Assembly: GCA_934456315.1 (NCBI GenBank)
Contig: CAKSHG010000017.1
Coordinates: 1 to 19,618, forward strand
Reading direction: 5' to 3'
Origin: an uncultured Oscillospiraceae bacterium
GTDB taxonomy: Bacteria > Bacillota > Clostridia > Oscillospirales > Ruminococcaceae
DNA length: 19,618 nt
How positions within the stretch are numbered: the stretch's first letter is position 1; each line of letters opens with the position of its first letter. The notes below the pieces were generated by a model. The model saw nothing but the letters and a program-made list of their open reading frames with translations, had not been told where the DNA came from and did not search any database. Of this stretch, positions 1-6,904 are shown piece by piece. Both the position numbers and the translations under genes were made by a program.

Positions 1-122
1 TCAGCCTTTGTCTTTACCTGTGTGGTAGCAGCGGCTGTTTCTTCTGCGGAAGCTACAACTGCAACGGAACCAATAGCCATTACAGATGCCATAGCAGAAG
101 CAAGAATTCTTCTTCTTAACAT
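1..122 (-). CDS. Secreted protein, N-terminal fragment (cut by window edge)
   Basis: Only the first 40 codons lie inside the window. The start ATG at 122 has AGGAGG six bases upstream, so the start is well supported. The translation begins MLRRRILASAMASVMAIGSV and is followed by AVVASAEE. That is a textbook Sec signal peptide: positive n-region RRR, hydrophobic core, and a probable signal peptidase I cut after ASA near residue 26. The residues after the cut are Ala/Thr-rich (ETAAATTQVKTKA). The mature protein is therefore exported, but no domain is visible and its function cannot be named. It points the same way as the two anchored proteins upstream of it on the minus strand, but the 250-base gap with its own promoter-like repeats suggests separate control. 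Confidence 0.8.
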   Translation of the reverse strand, partial: MLRRRILASAMASVMAIGSVAVVASAEETAAATTQVKTKA

Positions 123-204
123 AATAGTCCTCCTAGTTATTGTTTTTTAAAACATCTCTGAGTTATCGGGCACTCGGATGTGTTAAACGGATTTTGTTTC
201 CGCT

Positions 205-321
205 CACCACCGTAGTCAGCGGCGAGCTCAGAAAAGTTTCAAAAAATTTTAAAATATTTTGAATTTTTCTGTTTTTGCCCTTTGCACTACGGTAGTCACG
301 GAACAATTCAGAAAAGTTTCA
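205..321 (-). promoter_or_regulatory. Tandem 37-bp repeats with TGAAAC, ECF-promoter-like
   Basis: Two imperfect direct repeats, 205-241 and 285-321, lie exactly 80 bp apart upstream of the partial secreted gene. Read on the minus strand each begins TGAAACTTTTCTGA, then nine variable bases, then TGACTAC. TGAAAC is the classic -35 element of SigW-like ECF sigma factors in Firmicutes. The -10 side is not a clean CGTA; the first copy has CGTGAC and the second CTGAC. They may be alternative ECF promoters or a duplicated regulator site. Two ECF sigma factors are encoded elsewhere in this window, but a link to them is only inference. Confidence 0.4.
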
Positions 322-343
322 GATTTTTTTAAAAAAACTGAAA
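317..343 (-). terminator. AT-rich hairpin, possible terminator after the SPDTG gene
   Basis: TTTCAG plus seven T (317-330) pairs with seven A plus CTGAAA (331-343), with one bulged A at 323. It lies 33 bases past the stop of the minus-strand gene 376-1224. The stem is AT-only in its core and is followed by only a short T stretch, so it is a weak candidate. It also overlaps one of the TGAAAC repeats. Confidence 0.35.
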
Positions 344-375
344 ATTTCTTTTTTCTTACTCGCTATGTAAGCGAA

Positions 376-1224
376 TTACTTTCTCTTCTTGGAGAGAACA
401 ACTGCGCCAGCAGCTACAACAGCTACGCCAGCAACAGCAGCGATACCCTCAACGCCGGTGTCAGGAGAGCCCTTCTCGGTGGTAGGAGCAACAACTACAG
501 GAGCGTCAGCGTCAACAGTAGCAGCGGTGTTGTCATCAGCAGCAACGGGAGTCTCGTCAGCAGCCGCGCCAGCGCCGTATGTTACGTTGCCGAGAGCGTC
601 GAATGTAGCGAGAACATTGCCGTCAGCGTCGGACAGCTCGGTCTCAACGACCTCGATATCGGACATTGTGAAGCTCCATGCCTGCATGAAGATTCTGTAG
701 AGGGAGAGGTTGCCGATGTCGCCGTTAGCAACAGGGTTGATAATGTCAGCTTCGATCTTATAGGTGTAGTCGCCTACCTTCTCAGCGAGGATACCCTGGG
801 TATCGTCGCGGGTCTCAAGACCGAGATCCTCATCGATAACGCCCCAGAAGTTGCCAGCGGTTGCCCAGTTGTACTTGTTGTACAGGTCAGCGTCCTCAGA
901 GGTCTTGTCGGAATGTGCGGAAACTACGATAGCGCCGCCGCCCATGCCGTCCCACCAGTCGCGGTTGTCAGCATCGTCGATTACATCGAATGTGAATGCA
1001 ACGTGAGTAACCTTAGAAAGGTCGATGTCAACGGACATTGCAGGAACATTGTCCTTGTTGGCGCCATCGGAGAACAGGCAGATACCGTAGTTGCCGGTAC
1101 CGTCTGCGAGGCAGTACTCAGCGCCGCCGGAAACGGGGCGGAAATCTGCGCTTGCGCTAACTGCTACAGCAGAAACAGCTACAACTGCTGCTGCGGCTGC
1201 GGAAAGAATCTTTGTGATCTTCAT
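376..1224 (-). CDS. Secreted, cell-wall-anchored protein with SPDTG sorting signal (paralog A)
   Basis: The protein has 282 aa. The start ATG at 1224 follows AAGGAGG. Residues 1-26 (MKITKILSAAAAAVVAVSAV then AVSASA) form a Sec signal peptide. Residues 253-257 are SPDTG, followed by a hydrophobic stretch and a KKRK tail, which is the layout of a sortase substrate with a non-canonical LPXTG motif. The middle region carries the motifs NRDWWDGMGGGAI and FWGVIDEDLGLET, both shared with the adjacent gene, and looks like an all-beta extracellular domain; a carbohydrate-binding role is possible but unproven. A linker rich in Ala, Asp and Thr (about 215-250) precedes the anchor. It sits 54 bases downstream of its paralog with no promoter visible between, so the two are probably co-transcribed. 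Function is not recognised. Confidence 0.85.
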   Translation of the reverse strand: MKITKILSAAAAAVVAVSAVAVSASADFRPVSGGAEYCLADGTGNYGICLFSDGANKDNVPAMSVDIDLSKVTHVAFTFDVIDDADNRDWWDGMGGGAIVVSAHSDKTSEDADLYNKYNWATAGNFWGVIDEDLGLETRDDTQGILAEKVGDYTYKIEADIINPVANGDIGNLSLYRIFMQAWSFTMSDIEVVETELSDADGNVLATFDALGNVTYGAGAAADETPVAADDNTAATVDADAPVVVAPTTEKGSPDTGVEGIAAVAGVAVVAAGAVVLSKKRK

Positions 1225-1278
1225 AGGAAAAATCCTCCTTTTAATATGTATCCTGTATATCAGGAAACTAACGTTTAA

Positions 1279-2085
1279 TTACTTTCTCTTCTTGGAGAGA
1301 ACAACTGCGCCTGCTGCTACTACAGCTACGCCTGCAACTGCTGCGATGCCCTCAACGCCGGTGTCAGGAGAGCCCTTCTCGGTGGTGGGAGCTGTTGTAG
1401 CGGGAGCCTCAGCGTCAACTGTTGCTGCGGTGTCGTCAGCTGCGGTGTTGTCATCAGCTGCTGCGGTGTCGGAATCTACATAGCCAGCGCCGTCGAAGGA
1501 GATGATAACATTGCCGTCTGCGTCATAGCAGGTGAGGTCGGTAACGGTCATGTCGAGCATTGTAGCGCCCCACTCCTGGATACCAACCTGTGCATAGCCA
1601 TCGCTTAAGCCAGTTACATCATAGATGCAGTTGTTGTCGTCGAGTGTAACGGTACCAGTGTAGGTCAGGTCGCCAGTCTTAACAAACTGAACGGGCTTGG
1701 TAGCATCAAGGGTCTCAAGACCGAGGTCCTCGTCCATAACGCCCCAGTACTCGTTGGAAGGCCAGTTGTGATCTGCGGGTGTTTCGTTTGCAGGGCCGCA
1801 GGAAGTGATGATTCCACCGCCGAATGTGCCGTCCCACCAGTCAGGATCAGAAGGTGTAACAGTTACAGAGATGGACTTGATAGCTGTGAGGTCGATACCG
1901 TAGTCGATACCAGCATTTGAGTCATCGCCTGCGTTGTACAGAGCAACCATCCACATGCCGGTTGTAGCGGACAGACCTGTATTGATCCCGGTAGGAATAG
2001 TAAGGGTTGCGCTTGCAGTTGCGGAAACTGCTGCTGTTGCTACAGCTGCTGCAGCTACTGCAGAAAGAATCTTTGTGATCTTCAT
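1279..2085 (-). CDS. Secreted, cell-wall-anchored protein with SPDTG sorting signal (paralog B)
   Basis: The protein has 268 aa. The start chosen is the ATG at 2085, because AAGGAGG precedes it and the translation there opens with the same MKITKILSA signal peptide as the neighbour. The frame stays open upstream to 2190, but that extension reads through the leader and its hairpin and is rejected. Signal peptide is about residues 1-27; SPDTG lies at 239-243, followed by a hydrophobic segment and KKRK. Shared motifs with the downstream paralog are DPDWWDG, GGGI and YWGVMDEDLGLET. The C-terminal 35 residues are essentially identical in the two proteins, while the central domains have diverged. 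It is the first gene after a promoter at 2189-2218. Function is unknown; an extracellular ligand- or glycan-binding role is only a guess. Confidence 0.87.
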   Translation of the reverse strand: MKITKILSAVAAAAVATAAVSATASATLTIPTGINTGLSATTGMWMVALYNAGDDSNAGIDYGIDLTAIKSISVTVTPSDPDWWDGTFGGGIITSCGPANETPADHNWPSNEYWGVMDEDLGLETLDATKPVQFVKTGDLTYTGTVTLDDNNCIYDVTGLSDGYAQVGIQEWGATMLDMTVTDLTCYDADGNVIISFDGAGYVDSDTAAADDNTAADDTAATVDAEAPATTAPTTEKGSPDTGVEGIAAVAGVAVVAAGAVVLSKKRK

Positions 2086-2188
2086 AAGAAAATCCTCCTT
2101 AAAAACTTTGCCTGCCGGTCCATAATTCCGGCGGGAAAACCGTTCAAGGCATACGCTGTGCATCGGGACACAGATATCCTTGTAATAC

Positions 2189-2218
2189 AATATAACATTT
2201 TAGGGGGCTTTTCGTCAA
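2189..2218 (-). promoter_or_regulatory. Sigma-A promoter for the SPDTG gene pair
   Basis: On the minus strand TTGACG (2213-2218), an 18-base spacer and TATATT (2189-2194). It is about 100 bases upstream of the start at 2085. The leader contains a hairpin at 2111-2135 (CCTGCCGG / CCGGCGGG on the plus strand), whose role is unclear. Confidence 0.6.
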
Positions 2219-2475
2219 TGTGCAATTTGTATAAATCTTTCGTCATTTTTTCTTCACAATTGTTAACAGCTTGTAATCACTTAAAATTCGCATGCCACGA
2301 ACCCCATAGCAGCGCGGTTTAATCTGATTTAAGCAAATTACTTTAGCGCGATATTTGCACCTGTTTTTTTGGCGTCTTTGTAATGTATTATTAGCCACAG
2401 CCGGCGCGTTATTCTTAATTATCAACAAATATTCCCGGGATAATTATGCACAATTAACAAAATTGTCATTCACTC
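2219..2475. other. Gene-free stretch, nothing recognised
   Basis: AT-rich intergenic DNA between the divergent promoters of the surface gene pair and the tRNA. A 61-codon open frame on the minus strand (2243-2428) has no ribosome binding site and a low-complexity basic composition, so it is not called. No hairpin or repeat of note was seen. Confidence 0.5.
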
Positions 2476-2504
2476 TTGAATTAACCTCCGGTTTGTGGTA
2501 TACT
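2476..2504 (+). promoter_or_regulatory. Promoter of the tRNA-Arg gene
   Basis: TTGAAT (2476-2481), a 17-base spacer and TATACT (2499-2504), ending 15 bases before the first tRNA base. Spacing and position fit a sigma-A promoter for the single tRNA. Confidence 0.75.
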
Positions 2505-2519
2505 ATTTAAGTATCAGAT

Positions 2520-2594
2520 GCCTCTTTAGTTAAATGGATATAACAGCCCCCTCCTAAGGGGCAGTTGTAGGTTCGATTCCTACAAGGGGTGCCA
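2520..2594 (+). tRNA. tRNA-Arg (anticodon CCU, reads AGG), CCA encoded
   Basis: The cloverleaf folds fully. Acceptor stem GCCTCTT (2520-2526) pairs with AAGGGGT, with one G-U at the first pair. The D stem is GTTA/TAAC, the anticodon stem GCCCC/GGGGC encloses loop CTCCTAA with anticodon CCT at 2553-2555, and the T arm is GTAGG TTCGATT CCTAC. The discriminator is G at 2591 and CCA is encoded at 2592-2594. It is a single tRNA transcribed from its own promoter and ended by the hairpins just downstream. Confidence 0.96.
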
Positions 2595-2597
2595 GTC

Positions 2598-2623
2598 GTT
2601 TCCGCTGATTTATCAGCGGAAAC
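2598..2623 (+). other. 11-bp hairpin directly after the tRNA
   Basis: GTTTCCGCTGA pairs perfectly with TCAGCGGAAAC around a TTTA loop, three bases after the encoded CCA. No T run follows, so it is more likely a 3-prime processing or stability structure than the terminator itself. Confidence 0.55.
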
Positions 2624-2639
2624 CGTACCGATATTTTCT

Positions 2640-2669
2640 CGCCAGTCCCGGAGTGGGACTGGCGTTTTT
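2640..2669 (+). terminator. Intrinsic terminator of the tRNA transcript
   Basis: CGCCAGTCCC pairs perfectly with GGGACTGGCG around a GGAGT loop, followed by TTTTT. The stem resembles the hairpins at 8640-8664 and 8907-8931 that flank the intergenic repeat. Confidence 0.88.
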
Positions 2670-2809
2670 GCTTTGTTGATTAAGACGAATGGCTCCGTTA
2701 AGCGGAACGCAAAAAACGAAAAATCTCGGGTGGTTCTACTATTATAATGTTTTCTTTACCATTAGTGCCATTTCAGCCTATCACCTTATTTCACAGCGCT
2801 CATATAAAC

Positions 2810-2837
2810 AATGCGGAGCCGTTTCCAGCTCCGCATT
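2810..2837 (-). terminator. Terminator of the first sigma/anti-sigma operon
   Basis: On the minus strand AATGCGGAGC pairs perfectly over 10 bp with GCTCCGCATT (loop TGGAAACG) and is followed by GTTTAT. It starts six bases past the stop of the 1120-aa gene. Confidence 0.8.
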
Positions 2838-2842
2838 TATTC

Positions 2843-5800
2843 TTACCCTATCCCATATCCGGACCATTCCTTTGCCACAAACTCCACGACCGAAGCAAGC
2901 GGCAGACGCTGACTGTATACAGCTGGATTCTTTGAGGTGCTTGTCACTGCGCTTGCTGATATATCAACCGAGCCGGAAAGAGCAAAGCCGTCAAGCTCCA
3001 GATTCTGACGGGAATAAGCTATCCTGTTGCTTCCGTCAGTACGAACGTCATAGCGGTAGCCGTATATTGCCTGCATGCAGCTCTTTTCAGCGTCCTCCAG
3101 CATTGCGCAGGTGAACAGCTCACCCGGCGCGTATGTCGGGTCGCCTTTTTTCTGAACCTCCGGCGAGCCCATCGTCATCACAAGCATTACGGTCTGGTCA
3201 GTTTTCTCACCGGTGATAAGATTCTCGGCGATCTGCACCTCATAGACAGTTCTGTCACCGGAAGAGCCGACATACTTCCGGGCCTCTTTACTCGGGAGTA
3301 CGCGTACCGTGCGGCACAGAACAAACTGCGCCTTTGAACCGTAATGCGCCTCCGCGTCCTTTACACCGCCGATCAGCTCCTCATACGACGGATATCCTGA
3401 AATGCTCGGATTCATGTCGAATTCTTCAAAAACATCGTCGTAATACGCCTCGCCCTCAGCGGGGACGTTCTCCGTAAGCAGAGTATCCTCACCGGCTGGC
3501 GTTTCGGCTGTGATGAATTTTCCGGTGTTCCTGTTGAACTGCCAAACTGTATTTTTGCCGTCATCAAACAGCATAGCAAGATTTCCGTCGGAACGTACCT
3601 CCAATGTATAATTATCGGACGGAATCTCATGAAGCTCAAAGAACACGCTGTCTACAAGCGTCCGGCAATCGCCGTTCTCTACCTTATAAATACAGTATCC
3701 CTGCCCCGCGTCCATTACCAGATAAGCCGTTTCTCCGTCCTCGATACCCGCCTTGAAAGTTCCTTTAAGCAACAGATAATATTTTTTCTCCGCTGTATCG
3801 TAGTAATACAGCGAGCTTTCAACGAAAGTCGTCTGCATTTCGCCGCGGTTTATATACGGAGAAGTCACAAGAATACAGTTACTGCCGCCATCGGTCTGCT
3901 TGCCAAAAGGTCCTCCCGTTCCGCCGTCAGGGCTTTCGAAATCATAGTCGGTGCGCTGTTCCACGCCGTCCTTGATTATAGTGAATCCGCTGTCGTCCAG
4001 CGTGAACTGTGTTTCTCCGGAAGTATTCGAAGCAACGGCGACAAACTCGGCGGTATAACGGTCGCAGACATAAAGCCGCTCCTGCCCATCATCGTCTGAA
4101 GTCACTATCATAATGTACTTCCTGTCTGGCGAAAGGAAGAACTCCTTCGCCGAACTTCCCGCTATATACGAGCTCTGGAACGAAAGATCTCCCGAGCCTG
4201 CCTGATAAGCCGAAAGGAACATTCCGCTGCTGTCAGGTTCCCGACCGATTATATACAGCATGTCGTCGATCTGGAGATAACGCGAATATGTGTAGGAGTT
4301 TATCAGATAGTATTCATCAGTTGCCCAGTCATAGCAAAACAGGTCAGAACCGGTGGTTATCAGCGCAATATGATAGTCCGTACCCCACGCGAACTTCTCA
4401 TCGCGGTATCCGGAGCTGAAATTCGCCGGAGCTATTACGCCCTGCATCATCATCGCGTCGATGTTCGTACGCTCCTGCCAGCTTTCCTGCCAGGTCCCGT
4501 TCTGGTATTCCGCAGTGAGAATGAAATACCGCGCAGAAACAAGATTGTTAACTTCGTCATCTGCGGTAAATCGGAATGCCGCGACTATTCTTGTGTCAGT
4601 GTGGTCGATGAGCCAGACATCGCCCATTCCGTAATAGTAGGGAGGCTCTGCGCCGCCTGCGCCCTTCAGCAGCTTACGGGTATAGCTGAATCCGTCCATT
4701 TCAATGGTTTCGCCGCAGTTATACCATTTGTTGAACTCCGCCGCCCAGCTCTCGCCGTGGTCAGCGCAGAGCTTCTCCTTGCCGAGCCAGGATATCTTCC
4801 CGACATAGTTTTCGACCGGCTGTCTGCCGCTTATCATCTGCGCGGAAGCGTAAAAGCTGCCGTCGTTGTTCGGGTCGGAGAACGACCAGTCGCCCTTCCC
4901 CTGCCTTAGGTAAAGCTCGGAATAATCGCTTCTTGTATGCGCGCTGTCGCTGCCGAAATCATACCGATACATGTGCTCCTGGTCATTTTTAGGTATCCAG
5001 TACATGCTGTCGCCGCCGTTTCTGTTGGAAGCCTGCATATACCAGCCGAGGCCGTCCTCGCAGAAGCCTGCGCAGTACACGTCCGGTACGTCCTCGTCGT
5101 TCAGACCGTGGACGTTTCCGAAGATATCCTCCCGTGCGTCGATGCTGATAAGCTCGTTGTTCTCGTCGAACCAGTAGTAGCAGAACGGCTCAACAAGCCC
5201 GAAATCAAGCGTGAAATCCCTGTACAGGCCGGGAAGCGGCTCCGTGCCGAGAGCAAGCGCTTCGTCAGAAGCAAACACCAGCTGCTCGAGTGCGGCGGCA
5301 AGCTCGTTCTGCTCATAAATGCCGTAGTAAGAAACCGGGTCATCGGTAACGGTGGTGACGCGGTTTATATCGCCATACTGTCGGCTGCCTGCGATGTCGG
5401 CAAGGTCAGACCAGTACCAATGCCGCTGCGCCGCGAAACTCTGTCCTCTTACCGTAAAGCACTCGAACAGCAGTTCATCGGGATCCACCAGGTATTTCTC
5501 TCCGCTATCCTCGGCTGCGGCTGCGATAAGCACGTCGCCGGCTGCGAGGGACGGCTCGCCGATGACCTGTTCAGAATGCGTGCCTTCAAGCCGGAAAGTC
5601 ACTTCGTTTGAAATATTGAGGTTGAGCTGCTTTCCGGAAAGGCACTCTGTGATTTTCGCATGGTATTCGGTGTAACCCATTTCGTCCCACGAGTTCGCGG
5701 AAGTGACCTCCAGGCGCACGACGGAAACCGGCTTTTCATCGCGCAGCCGCTGCGTGAATTCCGGGTCCGCCTCGCTGCTTTCCGCGCCCGGGATCAGGGT

Positions 5801-6205
5801 ATGCTCATATTCGTCATAGCAGCCCGCGCGTTCGTACTCGGGAATGTCGTCTGCGCTTTCAAAGCGTATCTCCTCGGTGACGAACGGCGGTTCCGAGGTT
5901 TCTTCTGTTGTTTCGGTTTCTGACGGAGGGTCAGAGGAGATCGGAAGCCTATTTATCAGGTAACCTCCGCCGAACACTAAAACAACGGCAGCTGCCGCAG
6001 CAGAAATCGAAATAACCGCCGCCTTTACGGCAGAAGGCTTCTTCCTTTCAAACCGGTATTCCTTCGGAGATTCCGCCGGAAGTCCGGTTTCATCAGAGGG
6101 GGCAGAGTTTTCGTAGAGCTTTTGCAGCCTTGCTTCGATTGCCGCAACATGCTCCTCGGGCATAGACATGGAATCGTATGTATCAATAAGCTCCTGTTTT
6201 GTCAT
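2843..6205 (-). CDS. Large single-pass membrane protein, probable anti-sigma factor with extracellular sensor
   Basis: The protein has 1120 aa. Its ATG at 6205 overlaps the sigma factor stop as ATGA, with AAAGGAGGG upstream, so the two are translationally coupled. Residues 1-58 are cytoplasmic and charged, with a helix (EEHVAAIEARLQKLYE) of the kind that holds an ECF sigma factor. Residues 59-85 form the single membrane segment. The remaining ~1030 residues are outside, starting with an acidic Ser/Thr/Glu/Pro linker (88-112). Two similar beta-rich segments (about 158-235 and about 980-1060, each with a Y.A/V.I.E.L.G core and an A.GD or APGE turn) flank a long central region. That region has strands like FLSPDRKYIMIVTSDDDGQERLYV, suggesting a propeller-like fold. 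Anti-sigma function is inferred from context; the external ligand is unknown. The length is far above the usual anti-sigma size. Confidence 0.8.
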   Translation of the reverse strand: MTKQELIDTYDSMSMPEEHVAAIEARLQKLYENSAPSDETGLPAESPKEYRFERKKPSAVKAAVISISAAAAAVVLVFGGGYLINRLPISSDPPSETETTEETSEPPFVTEEIRFESADDIPEYERAGCYDEYEHTLIPGAESSEADPEFTQRLRDEKPVSVVRLEVTSANSWDEMGYTEYHAKITECLSGKQLNLNISNEVTFRLEGTHSEQVIGEPSLAAGDVLIAAAAEDSGEKYLVDPDELLFECFTVRGQSFAAQRHWYWSDLADIAGSRQYGDINRVTTVTDDPVSYYGIYEQNELAAALEQLVFASDEALALGTEPLPGLYRDFTLDFGLVEPFCYYWFDENNELISIDAREDIFGNVHGLNDEDVPDVYCAGFCEDGLGWYMQASNRNGGDSMYWIPKNDQEHMYRYDFGSDSAHTRSDYSELYLRQGKGDWSFSDPNNDGSFYASAQMISGRQPVENYVGKISWLGKEKLCADHGESWAAEFNKWYNCGETIEMDGFSYTRKLLKGAGGAEPPYYYGMGDVWLIDHTDTRIVAAFRFTADDEVNNLVSARYFILTAEYQNGTWQESWQERTNIDAMMMQGVIAPANFSSGYRDEKFAWGTDYHIALITTGSDLFCYDWATDEYYLINSYTYSRYLQIDDMLYIIGREPDSSGMFLSAYQAGSGDLSFQSSYIAGSSAKEFFLSPDRKYIMIVTSDDDGQERLYVCDRYTAEFVAVASNTSGETQFTLDDSGFTIIKDGVEQRTDYDFESPDGGTGGPFGKQTDGGSNCILVTSPYINRGEMQTTFVESSLYYYDTAEKKYYLLLKGTFKAGIEDGETAYLVMDAGQGYCIYKVENGDCRTLVDSVFFELHEIPSDNYTLEVRSDGNLAMLFDDGKNTVWQFNRNTGKFITAETPAGEDTLLTENVPAEGEAYYDDVFEEFDMNPSISGYPSYEELIGGVKDAEAHYGSKAQFVLCRTVRVLPSKEARKYVGSSGDRTVYEVQIAENLITGEKTDQTVMLVMTMGSPEVQKKGDPTYAPGELFTCAMLEDAEKSCMQAIYGYRYDVRTDGSNRIAYSRQNLELDGFALSGSVDISASAVTSTSKNPAVYSQRLPLASVVEFVAKEWSGYGIG

Positions 6206-6684
6206 AGCTCTCCCTCCTTTATTGCAAATTTAAGCAGTTTCCGCGCCTGCGTAAGACGCCGGTACACATTGTTTTCGCTTATCCCGACTGCCGCTGCGAT
6301 GTCGCTTACCGGGATATCTTCATAGTAATACAGGTATGTTACTGTTTTGAGCTTATCCGGAAGCCCGAGCACCATTTCTCTAAGCTCCTGCTTATGCTCG
6401 TTTGGATCGGCGGAGCGCTCCGGAAGCGAGTCCAGCGGCACTGTCCGTTTCATTCTTGCGGACTTCACCACATTCAGCGCCCTGTGCTCGGCAGTGACGA
6501 TCAGCCACGCCTTGAGATGGTTTTCGTCATTGAATTCCGCCTTTTTTATCATTGTGGTAAAGCAGTCCGCCGCGATATCCTCGGCTTCCTCGGGTATTCT
6601 TACGATTCCCAGCGCTATCCGATACACTGTCTGAATGTGTTCACGGTAATATCGGGGGAAAGTGTCGCTCGTGATTATCAGCAC
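6202..6684 (-). CDS. ECF-type RNA polymerase sigma factor
   Basis: The protein has 160 aa from the GTG at 6684. The frame is open further up, including an ATG at 6705. However, a perfect AAGGAGG lies inside that extension eight bases before the GTG, and the resulting length equals that of the second sigma factor here (160 aa). Region 2 spans about residues 10-75, with IPEEAEDIAADCFTTMI and HLKAWLIVTAEHRALNVVKS, the core-binding and -10 helices. Region 4 spans about 100-155, with LPDKLKTVTYLYYYEDIPVSDIA and a helix-turn-helix GISENNVYRRLTQARKLL for the -35 element. No other sigma regions are present, as expected of the ECF group. Its stop overlaps the ATG of the large membrane protein, its likely inhibitor. 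Confidence 0.92.
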   Translation of the reverse strand: MLIITSDTFPRYYREHIQTVYRIALGIVRIPEEAEDIAADCFTTMIKKAEFNDENHLKAWLIVTAEHRALNVVKSARMKRTVPLDSLPERSADPNEHKQELREMVLGLPDKLKTVTYLYYYEDIPVSDIAAAVGISENNVYRRLTQARKLLKFAIKEGEL

Positions 6685-6692
6685 ATCAGTGA

Positions 6693-6699
6693 CCTCCTT
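6693..6699 (-). promoter_or_regulatory. Ribosome binding site that fixes a GTG start
   Basis: AAGGAGG on the minus strand, eight bases before the GTG at 6684. The competing ATG at 6705 has only GCCATT in front of it and no Shine-Dalgarno match. Confidence 0.75.
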
Positions 6700-6834
6700 G
6701 TCCATAATGGCAATACCATGAAATCGTCTGCGGTATCGTCCTTTACACATAAAGCAAATCAAAATGACTTTTTTTGCATTATCAGAAAAATAATTTTTAT
6801 ACTGCATTATTTTATGCCTGGCAGCTTTCAGACA

Positions 6835-6863
6835 ATTATACAATATATCTATTTTCATGTCAA
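6835..6863 (-). promoter_or_regulatory. Consensus sigma-A promoter of the first sigma/anti-sigma operon
   Basis: On the minus strand TTGACA (6858-6863), a 17-base spacer and TATAAT (6835-6840): a perfect match to consensus. Transcription should start near 6828, leaving a leader of about 145 bases before the GTG. A housekeeping promoter implies constitutive supply of the sigma/anti-sigma pair, rather than only autoregulation. Confidence 0.85.
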
Positions 6864-6872
6864 GCAGAAATC

Positions 6873-6897
6873 GCCCCGCAGCTATAAGCCGCGGGGC
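6873..6897 (-). terminator. GC-rich terminator of the second sigma/anti-sigma operon
   Basis: A 10-bp stem, 6873-6882 with 6888-6897, around a five-base loop, eight bases past the stop at 6905. The one imperfect pair is A-C on the plus strand but G-U on the minus strand RNA, which fits minus-strand use. The T tract after it is poor. Confidence 0.65.
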
Positions 6898-6904
6898 AAA
6901 CCAG

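Noticed and set aside
259..1278. Long plus-strand open frame of 339 codons over the first surface gene
   Set aside because: It is the antisense shadow of the minus-strand gene at 376-1224, which has a signal peptide, anchor and ribosome binding site; the plus frame has none of these.
2243..2428. 61-codon minus-strand frame in the intergenic region
   Set aside because: No ribosome binding site, no promoter of its own and a random basic composition.
2689..3114. 141-codon plus-strand frame after the tRNA terminator
   Set aside because: It runs across the terminator and antisense end of the 1120-aa gene, with no ribosome binding site or motif.
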